Shown here: positions 45,896 to 56,321 of the stretch, piece after piece
Layout of the letters: each line of letters begins with the position of its first letter
Numbering within the stretch: position 1 is the first letter of the stretch
Assembly: GCA_012845835.1 (NCBI GenBank)
Contig: JABAKD010000025.1
Location: 3,011,153 to 3,075,152 of the forward strand
DNA: 64,000 nucleotides
Source: Undaria pinnatifida
Lineage: Eukaryota; Sar; Phaeophyceae; Laminariales; Alariaceae
Direction: 5' to 3'
The notes under the pieces: model-generated
The model's database searches: none
What the model saw: the letters and a program-made list of their open reading frames with translations, nothing else
What the model was told of the DNA's origin: nothing
Made by a program: the position numbers and the translations under genes

Positions 45896-48109
45896 GGGGG
45901 GGGATTATGCAAGAAGCATCTGCTTGCCCCAGGAATGTCGAAATTGCTTCTCAACTACAAAGCTCAACCCCTTCAGAGCCCCGAAATCCCTCCCAATACA
46001 AAATTCAAGCAAATTTCCCCCCAAAACGGTTTCCAATAGTGAAGACGTTAAACTCTGCCGCACATACTGCCGTCGCTGTGAAGTTTTTTTGTGGGTTTGG
46101 AGAAAGTTTCTAGGTCAGGTCCAACTTCAACGCACGCTGTTTGTTATATTCATATTCTCTGCCAAAAGACGTTACAATAGCGATAGTCATGTCTTACTTT
46201 CCCGTGAATTACCTCTGTCGTGCGTCCAAGGTGGTTTTGTATATTCCTGGAAACACCGCCGAAAAACAGAACAGTAGCATTGAAGTAGGACTGATTCCAA
46301 CGTTATCTTTGTTGTCCCTCGTGTTACTTCCACTTGACTCCGGTTCGCCGTTAATTTAGGTTCAGTACGACGACGTGCAACATTTCCTGTATGACAAAGC
46401 CACCAAGTTAGTCAACGCGTTCCCCGAGCGCTGGATCTCTACCTGCAAGGTCCTGGAGCAAGTTCTTTTCAGCTGGGATGAGCTGGAAAGGCGCCACTTG
46501 GACAACGGATCGGATGGTGTTTTCCCTTTGGCTGTTCACAAGACGGCCATCAAGGAGCTATTCAGCTTGATGAAACCGATCTCTGTACTGATCAAAGACA
46601 GCCAGCAGAGCGGCGGGCCGACAGGGCTCAGCACCTTCATCGACCTCTGCATGCTGCAGAACGACACGCTGAACACAACCAAGCCGCTCACCATCCAGGT
46701 TGCTCGCAGGACGCGGGTGGGGCAAACCTCGTCAACCTCGTCAACCTCCACGCGCGCGCCAGCAAACCTCCAGCAGGTGACCATCGATACCCGCGAGAAA
46801 CTTCGAAATGCGATCCTCAAGCACTTTTTTTACAAGCGCTACAACGAGTACGTTGCGGCGGACAAAGAGTCGGGTTACGTTTTCGAGATGGCGGCGTGCT
46901 TGAGCCCCTCCATCCACGATCTCAAGTGGTTAAACCCACTATTCAGCAGCGAAGCCGAAGCAAACCGGGTTAGGGCCCACATCAAGGAAAAGGTGGTCAA
47001 CCTGATGGTGACCATGGATGAGGGGGTGGGGGTGGGGATGCAACCTGAGGAGCCGCCGGACAACGAGGACCCCGCACCTTCGAGCAAGCGCAAGCTCCCC
47101 GACGTGATGCCAGCCGGATTCAAGAAGCAGGATGACGCTCTGACCATGCGGATGTCCACAACAGCAGCCTTTTTGGTGACAGCGCCGACGGAGAACCAAC
47201 CAAGCTATCCGTGCGCGATGTTTGCGACGAGGAGTTTGACCGCTTCAACGCTCGCTTCAAGGACACGCCACGGAAAGCTTACCCGGTGGGGACACTGCTT
47301 TCGTTCTGGGCCGGAGAGGGCCAGTCGCTCTACCCCAACATGGCGCATGTGGCGCATGTTTTACTGTCTGTGCCGGCGTCATCTGCAGTTCTCGGGAGGG
47401 ACTTCGGTATGGCTGGGCGCGTCCTCACTGGGTCTCGAAGCCGGTTGGGGGGTGAATACGTGGAGATGACGCTGTTTCTGAACGGCAACCAGAAGTACAT
47501 CCCCACCGAGGTGCCTGCTCTGTCCGACGAGCAGGCGAAGAACGCGCTGCCTCGCCGGCTCACCAATCCCACGGCGAAGGTGGTGGCCCTTTCTTCCGGC
47601 GAAGAGGAGGTCGCCAAGGACATCGATGTCGACGAGTACGCAGCGGATGGAGCTTCGTCCGCTTAGAGGGGTTCGGGAAGATTTCCGATTTTCGATTTAC
47701 TTGTCAGCATGGGGTTGGATTTACTCGGTCTTTCGTCGATTCCTCGACTACAAGGTTGAGTTTGAGGGCGGAGTTTTTCTTTTTTCCGGTGATTTTGTGT
47801 TTTTGCTTCAATAACCTGAACATTCACGCGTCCATTTTGAATCTCAGTCACGGCCTTGCAGCAAACTGATGTATTTTTCACTTCGTTGTACTTGGATTGT
47901 AATTTTTCGCGCGTCTTTTTGTCCTGAGCCATTGCCGTTGTTCTTGTTTTTATAGTGCACTCGCGGCGTTTTTTTTCTCGCACGTGTAACAGTAGCAGAC
48001 ACGAAAAAACAAAAAGTCACCTTCCCATTTTCGCTGACTTGCGCTAGTTGTCTTACTGCGGTGATATTCATCTTACGTCCACTTGTACATGATGAGTTAA
48101 GAAACGAGT

Positions 48110-48530
48110 TAAATCACACTGACATGCAGAGCCTTACTCAGTTGTGCACCCTCCGCTGTGGTGAGTTAAGATAAAAACTCAGTTGAGCACAGGGGTGGTG
48201 AGTTAAACACGATAACTCAGTTATGCACACTCCCAGCGGGGTGATTTAAAGACGATAACTCACTAATGCACACTCCGCGGGGTTGAGCTAAAGACGATTG
48301 CTCAGTTGTGCACACTCAAGGGGGGGGTGAGTTAAAGACGTCAACTGAGTTATGCACACTCAAGGGGGTTGAGTTAAAGACGACAACTCGGTTATGCACA
48401 CTCAAGGGGTGGCAAGGTGAAGACGATAACCCAGTTATACACTCAGGGGTGGCGAGTTAAATACGATTACTCAGTTATGCATATTTTAGGGGGAGGGTGT
48501 GAGGTAAAGAACGTAACTGAGTTCACTCAC
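48110..48530 (-). repeat. right subterminal repeat array of the hAT element
   Basis: About nine units of the form GTTATGCACACTCAAGGGGG then GAGTTAAAGACGA.AACTC, oriented opposite to the left array. Confidence 0.85.
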
Positions 48531-48543
48531 GAGTTGTCCGATG

Positions 48544-49320
48544 TGTAGAAATTTGGTTTTTGTTCCGGCAGCAACCAACCGCCGTATGCGAGTCATTATA
48601 TATATCGAAGGTTGCGGGCTTCGCACTTATCGGTATTTATCATCGAGGCTCCACTGCTGCGGTGTGAAAACGCGCGCGGATCCTCTATTCAGCAGTACCG
48701 TAGTACCAGCAAAGCCGTTGCGATTTACGATCGTATTCCGTATCGCGTGTATCGGAGTCATCGCACAGGGGGGCGCGTACAAATACCTGAGCCAAATCGT
48801 TAAAAACGGTCGCATCCCTGTGCGTCGACTCGCATCCTTACGGTACTACTATGCAACACTAATAACGGTATGCCGGTGCTGTTCCCCCGCGTGCTGTTTT
48901 TTTCGTGATGAGGTTGGAAAATGAAAGGTCGTACGAGGAACTTAGACCGTAGTCTGTATTTTCGGCGATAGAGTTGGTCTTAGTGGGGAGTTATTCGTGC
49001 TGCCGTCCAACGTACAAACCATTAAAAGCAGAATACATCACTGGGAGACAGCATAGCACGCCAATGCCATTGGTTGGCGCTGTGTATATTGCCGCAGTAC
49101 TACAATACCACTTATACAGGCTTTTACCGCTGTGTGTATGTATTACGATTCTCAAAGTGCGGTAAATACACTGCTGTTTTTGCTGCCGGGGCTTGATATT
49201 AGTAGTATTGGGGCAATATGGACCTATGGACCGACTACTGCTATGCAGGGGTGCCTCTGGCTCCGTAATGGCCACTCACACGAGGGTTGCTTGAATGCTA
49301 CATCTTTGGGATTAGTTGCT
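48544..49320. other. no gene recognised
   Basis: Short open frames only. This is unique-looking DNA between the transposon end and the inverted satellite copy. Confidence 0.35.
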
Positions 49321-49324
49321 TGTT

Positions 49325-49870
49325 GTTCGCCGGATACCTTATGACAGAAAGGGGGGCGGAGCCGTTCCTTCAGTAAGGCGATAACACTTGCCAGCTATAA
49401 AGGGGACATCTGCCATTAATCACAACGCCCCAACGGGGTAGAGGGAATACCATAACACTAGCCCACCCTGAAGGGCCGTACATGCAGATTCATAGAAATA
49501 TCAGGTGGAACTGAGTCCATCCGGAGATTCGGAGAATTGGTTGAAGATGCGACGCTTCACAACCCACTCCCACACCTCTAACTTGCAAGGCAGAAACCAA
49601 TTGGACAGGTGCATAGCAAGGCAGGCACCAAACGTCCCACCTGCCAGTACGTCAAAGCCAATGGAACACGTACGCTGGTAAGCAGGCATCAAATATCGAA
49701 CATATCGGTACGTGAAAGTCACTGAAACGTGTAAAATGCAAAGCAGACGTCAAAAGTTCGAACTTACCGGTACTTGAGAGCCAACGGAACGAGTACAAGG
49801 CGAATCAGACCCCAAAAGCCGAAACATATTGGCACGTGAAAGTCAATGGAACGCGTCCAAGGCCCATGTT
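49325..49870 (-). repeat. satellite plus flanking repeat, copy 2 (inverted)
   Basis: This is the reverse complement of 680-1,345: TGACAGAAAGG, then GCCCCAACGGGG, CCACCCTGAAGGGCCGTACA, CTCCCACACCTCTAACTTGC, followed by four to five satellite units with CGTGAAAGTCAATGGAACGCGT. A short piece of the flank also occurs at 51,085-51,130. Confidence 0.8.
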
Positions 49871-49904
49871 TAGCTGCTGTACGTTATTTGCCGGAATTAG
49901 GAGC

Positions 49905-50720
49905 GCACAATGGCTCCTGGTCCCAGCGAAGACGACCGTGCCACACCTATCGTAGATTGACCGCCGCAACCGGGAGTACGCCGCGCTCCCGGTCTTCGTG
50001 AACAAGGTCAGTTCTACCGCAGTAATTTCACCGCAAACCAGGTGCGTGTCGCGCTTCTGGTCTCCGTGGAGACGGCACTAATCGTACAACCGCACGTTTC
50101 CCGCCGGTACCAGACGCGCAACGCTTCTGGTCCCGGCGGAGACGACACTAGTCGTATTACCCTACGTTTACCGCCGGCACCAGACGCACGCAGTGCTTCT
50201 GGTCCCTGCGAAGATGACCCTTGATCGTCGCACCGTACGTTTACTCGGACCAGGCGCGCGCAGCGATCCTGGTCCCCGCGAAGACGACTCTAGTCGTAAC
50301 GTCGTACGGGTGCCGCGGAAACCAGGCGCATGTAGCGCTTCGAGTCTCCGCGAAGACGACACTAGTCACAATGTCGTACGTTCCCCGTTCCCCGATGACC
50401 CTTGATCGTCGCACCGTACGTTTACTCGGACCAGGCGCGCGCAGCGATCCTGGTCCCCGCGAAGACGACTCTAGTCGTAACGTCGTACGGGTGCCGCGGA
50501 AACCAGGCGCATGTAGCGCTTCGAGTCTCCGCGAAGACGACACTAGTCACAATGTCGTACGTTCCCCGTTCCCCGCCGGAATCAGGCAAGTACTGCGTCC
50601 CTCGTCCCCGCGAAGACTACGCTAGCAGAATTATTGTACGCCTACCGCCGGCACCAGGCACGCTCGGCGACCCTGGTTCCCACGGTAACGACACTCGTCG
50701 TACTATTTCGCGTGCGAAGT
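49905..50720 (+). repeat. ~60 bp minisatellite with an exact 181 bp higher-order duplication
   Basis: Units carry CACCAGGCGC, then CTGGTCCC.GCGAAGACGAC and CTAGTCGTA....CGTACG. Segments 50,213-50,393 and 50,394-50,574 are essentially identical, so a three-unit block duplicated recently. The array follows the other satellite at 49,870 directly. Open frames through it are repeat artefacts. Confidence 0.85.
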
Positions 50721-51417
50721 CCACGACTCCACCTTTTAAGGCACCCACCACGTCCAGGAGTGACGCCCAGGATGTGAGGATCGTCTTGAGGTGCGGGTAC
50801 GGACATCCAGGACGTCGAGACCGTTATGGTCGCTCCGCTCGAGGTCTACACGCAAGGCTGGCTCGAATCTCCCGCTGTGCCCTATCGAAGGACGCCGGAA
50901 TTGACGAAGGTCGCCTGAATCTAGTCAATTCCGGCGTTTCTCACAACCAGCGCAACATGGGTGGTTCCCCTTTTGCCCCGGCATGTCGCCAGAGGCCAAC
51001 AAGGCCGGTGGAGGACGGCTGTCCCCAACAGGGTTTAACCGAAGCTACGCCCTCGGCGCAACTTTGCGCCCCATACCCGGACGAGACGCGTCGCATAACG
51101 CCCCAACGGGGCAGAGGGGATACCATAAAAAATATCGAAATATCGATATATCCAAATATGAAGGCGAAATAAACAATAATGATAACAGATCGGAATATCG
51201 GACTTCGATACATCTTGTTTCGAACGCGTTTTACCCTTCATTCTAGGATCCCCAGATATCCTCGTTTTTTTTTTGCTGCTGGTACTTGAGGACAAGTATC
51301 GACTTACCAGCTATCAAATACGGGAATCATATCGATTTTAGTTTTCGTCTATCGGTATCGTATCATTTCGATTTCGATTCTCGTTTGATATCCATAACTA
51401 AACATGGTACGTCCCCT

Positions 51418-51690
51418 CTCCAGGCGGGCGAGGAGCCGCCCCAGTGCGATAAGGACACCAACAAGCACAGCAAGAAACACTCGCCCGGAGACAACGTGTT
51501 TACCCCGTCGACGCTTGGAGATGGTCGACTCCCGAAGCTGGACAAAGCGGGCCTCGCGTTTTTTGTGCGTTGTGCTATTGATGGGGAAGATGACTCGTTC
51601 ACCATGACTTTCTTCGAGCCGACCCTTTCTGCGGCTAGTGAGGACGCCATCCTTCAAGCGGCAAGAAAAATATGCTATCAACGCCTTTAG
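51418..51690 (+). CDS. short unrecognised coding-like fragment
   Basis: After an acceptor-like CTCTCCAG at 51,420 the frame reads AGEEPPQCDKDTNKHSKKHS, then LPKLDKAGLAFFVRCAIDGE and DDSFTMTFFEPTLSAASEDA, to a stop at 51,690. Its balanced composition and protein-like hydrophobic pattern suggest a genuine exon remnant, perhaps of a transposon. No family is recognised. Confidence 0.35.
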   Translation, partial: LQAGEEPPQCDKDTNKHSKKHSPGDNVFTPSTLGDGRLPKLDKAGLAFFVRCAIDGEDDSFTMTFFEPTLSAASEDAILQAARKICYQRL

Positions 51691-52749
51691 GGCTTCAGAT
51701 TACATGAGAAGCTCATGATGACAGCATCTGCCACGCGAGGCAACGCGGACTGCTAGGTTAGTGGATGGCGATTTTCATGTTGGACTCCAATGAAAGGAGT
51801 TATTAGACACGAGCGTAGCACGAACTACCGTATGCTGCACGCTCATACTATGATAAGACCGCACTAATCGCTTATTTTATCGTTTGTACATGGAACCCAA
51901 CAGGGTTAGTTGAAAGGGAGACCGGTCCTTTTGGGAGTTTCAAGCCTCTTGTCGGCCTGAACATAATAATTTTGATGTAGAGGTGGTCCTGTCGTCTAGG
52001 GGTCAAACCGCGGCCTCTGCTAGCATCTTTGGGCAAGTGTAGTGAGGTCGCCTATGCCCAACAACGCGAGGATAACCGCTTAATGCAGGGCCAGCATTGC
52101 TGGAGTACCTCTGGGTTTTTGTCAACATCTAAAAATTCTTACCAATTCATCTGTCTGCCTTTCGCTTTTTGGCCTGCACAGACTCTCAAAATTGATGCTG
52201 TTGGGCCTTTCGTTCTTTTTGGACTATAGACTGCAAATATATCAACTGCTGCCCTTCATTATTTTCCAGCTGCTACTCATCAAAACGTCAGCGGACTTGA
52301 ACACAGCCTTCCAGCCACTACTGTCTGATGCTGTGATGTTGTCGTATTCGTTGCTGACTTTCGAACAACCACCACCGCTATACCATAACACTGTTGCCGA
52401 TCTTTCCGACGCCACCGCCAGCCCCGCTGTGCCACCACCCCCGCCGCTGCTGCACTGCTGTTGGTGTCTCCTGCGTGTGTTTGAAAAAAAAAGACTGTCT
52501 GTTGTGTTATTGTTGGTGATCGTACATCTCGCCGAGCCAGTGTGCGCTCCTGCCAGATGGCTGCTGATAGCACTACTGCTGCCGTGCCGCAATCCCTTGC
52601 TGGGCCATCGCCGCCTTCGCCTCTTTTGTGTATCTGGCACCCTCTCGTTCGCTTCCGCTATCTGTGCTCTTTTGGACGAATGGCAGGTACCGCAACTCCT
52701 GCCTCGAGAAAGACAACCACTCGCAACACGAGCAGGATCCGGATCGGCA

Positions 52750-53100
52750 CGGAGAGAAACAGCGAAGAGCGACCACCAGGAGGTGCCTTGGAAAACGCCG
52801 CGAGGCGGGACGGAGGTCACGAGGTTCGAGAGAAAACATCTCTACGGCGTGCTGGGTATCTGCATCACCACGGGGATCACGCGGAAACAGCGGCTAGCGG
52901 ACCACTGGGGGCTAGGGCCTTTCGACAATTACCTTCTCATACGAGCCTGCATGCCTTACGACCTTTTCATGCTATTCTACGAGAGCTCAACATTTTTACA
53001 GGTCGACCCTGCGATAAATCGGATCGATCGGAACCATCCCGCCTTTGGCCCGGAGTTCGCCAACACTATTAGGGACGCCAACCGCCTCTTTAAGAAGTAG
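52750..53100 (+). pseudogene. piggyBac-like transposase fragment
   Basis: The end of a long frame reads FERKHLYGVLGICITTGITR, then DHWGLGPFDNYLLIRACMPY, a DLFMLFYESSTFLQVD stretch and IDRNHPAFGPEFANTIRD. The pattern of a helical LYGVLGICITTGI segment, then DHW, a small conserved M.Y...F and D.......P matches the start of the piggyBac-type DDE domain. The fragment stops at 53,100; the following DNA has G-runs and no continuation of the catalytic domain, so it is truncated. The 52,192-52,740 part of the frame is Leu/Pro-rich and may not be coding. Confidence 0.5.
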
Positions 53101-55372
53101 GCGAAGGTATCATTGGAACAGTGCAGGGAGGTGTTGAAGGAGCCAAACTATATCGGGGGTGCGGTGGGGAGTTGAGGCGGCTGCGGAGGGGGGGGGGGGC
53201 GCGGGGGGGCGGTGGGGGCGGACTTCTCCGTGAAGCAGCTCAAAGACTTTGAGCGTTTACTAGTCAAGCTTTGAAAGATGGAGCGGTACATGAGGGACCA
53301 GCGTTTGTCCGGCCACCTCATGAGCTTGTGCAACGTGGCCAACGCCGGGGTGGGGGGTGGATGGTCCAATTAGACGCGAACGCGATGCCGTGTGGTCTTA
53401 CGGCAGACAGGTCTCAAAAACAGGCCCGTGTTTCGCAACTGTGGTAAATTTCTGAAACGACAACAACGAGGGTATCTGTCGAGAAGCCCAGGACCCGCGG
53501 AGGGTTGGTGCCATGTTTTCTGAGGATAAGGGTTTGGATACGGCGTTGGCCCTGTGCCTCACTTGCCTAAAAATAACGGCGACGAGTATCACGGCGGCGG
53601 TCGACCCCTAGGCTCAAACCCATCAAGTGGCGTTCACCGCTGCCTTCATGTCTACTGCGGTTCTCGTTGTTCGGCTGCCGTTTTTTCTGCGTCCAGCACT
53701 GTTTTTACGAGAGGCAGGCCTGGATGTATGCATACCTAGTAGTTATAGTTGGGAGACGGGTTTCGATGTTGGGAGTTGGAAGAGTTCGTATATATGCGAA
53801 CGGAAAACATTTTAGGTCCATCGTTTGTTTTCACGTGAGGGTGGGGGCGTAGGGAGGGAGCGGGGGGGGGGGCGCGCGGGCGCGCGAAACGTCATTGCCA
53901 AGAATTACCGAGTAATTGTAGACCTTGCGATGTCGTAATTTTAGACACTGTAAAAATGTAAAATAATGTTCACTTGCGGCTTGGCACTCATCATACACCC
54001 CCTTAGATTGAAGGGAGACTGGATTGCAACGTCCTTCCCCCAAATTGACCTTTCGTTCCATGTTGGCGCGGTGGTGTACGCACCATAACGCTGTCTATCC
54101 ATTGCTTCCACATGATAAATATTGGAATCAAATGCAAACTCAATGCTCGGGGGTTTTGTACCAACATTTAGCGGAATCCTGGCCGCCCTTTTTTGATGGG
54201 CACCGAACGGAATGTGACGAAATTTCATCGCAACACGGAGCATAAGGCTAGCAGATGTATCAAAACCCTGGCATGTTTGAAAACGCTGTGTGAATGATGG
54301 GCATACTCTTCGACACTTTTAGAATTCCCATCACAAGTTTGGGGATACACTCCTTGGAACCATCATTCTCTTAGTTTCGTAAGTAAACGCCTCGTTTGAG
54401 AGCAACGACTTACGGTACGTAATGCGCAAGTGATGTTTGGAGCAGCGCGCTTTCAAGATGCACTGCAAAACACCACAACACGGGCAGTACACTTCGATAT
54501 CCCCAATGCCAGCTGGGATATCTAGAACGAAAAATTACTTGTTTGTCTCTTTGTCTGTCTTGACCCATCGACCTCACTCCACTCATGTCCCATATTCACA
54601 TACCCAGGAATCCAAGAATGCTATGTACGATACGCGTTCAACAACCGTTCCCTGAGGTACCTCGTTCGTGTGCGGAAAAAACGTCTCAACGTGGACTCAT
54701 TGCCTGGACATGACCTGTGATGCTTTATATTTGTGCTCCTGGCTCAGTGTTGTTTGTTATTGATCTGATACTCCCTACAACAACAACATTGTTAACATTC
54801 CCGTCTGCCGCGTGGAAACAATAATAACGTCACACCTAGACGAAGAGCTACTGTCCGTGCAGGGGGGAGCAACCCAGATCTGGTCACCGTGATAACAAGA
54901 AAGGTCCCACCTGCGACGCAGCAAAAGCCAAAACAACACACCATACCACAATGTTTTATGTACGTATTGTTCGTGAATTGGGAAGCAACCTCGCCCATCC
55001 TTATGTGTCCCGCGCAACGTGCACACTCATCGTCTACACAACATTTGGCGGCTTAAATCAGCACCACATACATGCGAGAAACCTGGTGTTTACATTGCTG
55101 TAAGGGATGACTTGTTACTGCCCTAGACTATACCCGTACGTGCGGCATGAAACCTTTTCGGCCGTAGTGCAGAGTCTTGGGGTCTAGGACATCAATACCA
55201 GTAGGTCGGCTCAAGACCCTGTACGAAGTCGTGATTGATGAGATATACCAGGTGTAGAATTATAGGTTTATTGGCACAGCGCCCGAAACCCCTGGGGTGC
55301 GTTTTCTGTTCCCGTTGACATTGACGTTGACAAGTCGACAAAGGGGTTGTATTCCCATTGGAAGCGCATGTT
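53101..55372. other. intron DNA, no gene recognised
   Basis: G-rich patches at 53,190 and 53,860 and short frames only. A roughly 100 bp stretch at 53,275-53,345 (MERYMRDQRLSGHLMSLCNV) could be another transposase scrap. Confidence 0.35.
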
Positions 55373-55459
55373 TCAAGCCAGGCATTGGCAACTGCTATTT
55401 ACAGTCACCCCCACCCCCCAAAGCCAGTCCATGAACAGATATGCTGCTACAGCCCACAC

Positions 55460-55933
55460 CTGCATGCCCTTGAAGATCTTTGGGTGCGTCAAAACGAAGT
55501 CACCCAGTAAGAACGCCGCCGACCAGACCTGCTGCCCAACGAGTCCCAACGGCGTCGCCATCCTGTGCACTATGGTCAGGACCTCGTGAGCCGGCTTAGA
55601 GCGGCGCTGCTGTGATGTGGCTGTTGAGGATGATTCTGAGCGAGGCCGCTTACGGCATCTCATGGGGCTGCTGCAGCTTCCACGGCTGCCACGGCCTCTC
55701 GTGCCCCCGTCGTTATCGCTATCGCGGTCGCTGCTGCTGCTGCTTCTGTCGTCGAGGTTGGTCTGGTCGGACGGGATGAGGTAAGTGTAGCGCGACACAA
55801 CTCCAGCCTCCTCGTCCGCGCTGCTGCTGCTCCCTATGTGCACTTCGGAGAGCACCAGGCGCTCGTCGTCAACGTAAGCATCGCGCTCGTCGTCCATCTG
55901 AGCCACTGCTGCTTTTGACGTCGAGTGGAGCAA
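55460..55933 (-). CDS. METTL22: METTL22-like methyltransferase, exon 1
   Basis: 158 codons from the Met at 55,933 (a second in-frame Met at 55,897 gives MDDERDAYV). An acidic N-terminus with LVLSEVHIG is followed by a Ser/Asp- and Arg-rich spacer and then the signature LTIVHRMATPLGLVGQQVWS, AAFLLGDFVLTHPKIFKGMQ. In METTL22 this segment sits directly before motif I of the SAM fold, which here is exon 2, 27.5 kb away on the same strand. The donor CAG/GTGTGG is phase 0, matching. The start is 388 bp from the divergent GT8 gene. Confidence 0.88.
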
Positions 55934-56321
55934 TACGGGAACAAGCTGGGTGCGTATCGGACGTTACCGGGCAGGAGCGCTGGTGCGGTCGGCGGCCCCC
56001 CTTTTTTTTGTACGGTTTGTTCTGTGTTTCAGGATGCTTGATCCAAATCACGCCGAAAAGGGATGGAACCACGATATTGTCTCAATCAAAAAGAAACAGA
56101 CCTTATCTTCAATGTAGCGCTCTACTTCGTTGTGATTTCGTCGTCTATCTCAACAGCGGCGACGCAACAGAGAGTGGATGCGTCGTTTTCGGTCCGTGAA
56201 CAACTGAAAACCCTTGAGAAGGTTTTCACAAAGATTTGGATGCGTTTTCATGTTGGGAAGCTATCGGATATTTCCCCCATCAAACCAGTCGACAGCGTGC
56301 CGTGCCTCATGCGCTGAGCAG
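55934..56321. promoter_or_regulatory. 388 bp divergent intergenic region, METTL22 / GT8
   Basis: Start codons of two oppositely oriented genes lie on either side, so promoters and 5' UTRs of both must overlap here. I see no obvious TATA box; T-rich and A-rich runs occur at 55,999 and 56,085. Confidence 0.5.

Larger units (their letters stand above)
41841..47666 (+). pseudogene. hAT transposase gene, probably disabled
   Basis: A likely first exon at 41,841-41,945 (METSDATTADGQRDK...) has a GTGCGC donor. A BED zinc finger follows at 42,220-42,480: ACACSAKC with TGNISRHLTTVHG. Next come LLPFGLAEATDVRMFFEVC (43,340) and FDLWTSKTSKEKYIG (43,560), then ETALVAVKLF and FSIVTDAGSDVQRL (43,915-44,155), AFGATASKSASKNPEARKVI (44,470), AFPERWISTCKVLEQVLFSW (46,410) and a C-terminal dimerisation domain, VPASSAVLGRDFGMAGRVLT with SRLGGEYVEMTLFLNGN (47,370-47,490). 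The stop is at 47,664. Breaks: an in-frame TGA at 43,534, a change of reading frame near 47,155, and repeat DNA inserted from about 44,640 to 46,360. BED, RNase H-like and hAT dimerisation regions in this order define the family. Confidence 0.8.
36936..48543 (+). mobile_element. hAT-type DNA transposon with long inverted arms
   Basis: The left end CATCGGACAGCTC and the complement of the right end, CATCGGACAACTC, match over about 36 bp with some mismatches. Behind each tip is an array of 35-45 bp units (GAGTTAAAGACGATAACTCA, then GTTATGCACACTCA), in opposite orientation at the two ends (36,960-37,260 and 48,110-48,520). Unique DNA then continues the inverted repeat: 37,420-37,614 plus 40,604-40,780 matches the complement of 47,740-48,080. 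Arms are therefore about 800 bp once the 3 kb insertion is discounted. A transposase gene lies between. Eight-base target duplications typical of hAT are not evident, so the flanks may have diverged. Confidence 0.75.
27917..55459 (-). other. 27.5 kb first intron of METTL22
   Basis: The donor is GTGTGG after the exon 1 codons for IFKGMQ (55,460) and the acceptor is CACAG before VLELGAG (27,916); both are phase 0, so the protein reads through exactly at the family's conserved GxxVLELGAG position. The interval holds at least one complete transposon, several decayed ones and many repeats, but no other recognised METTL22 segment. Splicing over this distance is inferred from homology and phase only. 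Confidence 0.75.

Noticed and set aside
50221-51172. Overlapping 130-256 codon frames in the minisatellite
   Set aside because: The periodicity of the 60 bp repeat keeps frames open; the peptides are exact repeats of one another.
51985-52075. tRNA-like start GGTCCTGTCGTCTAGGGGTC
   Set aside because: It resembles the 5' half of a tRNA-Glu/Asp, but no matching T-arm or acceptor stem follows.
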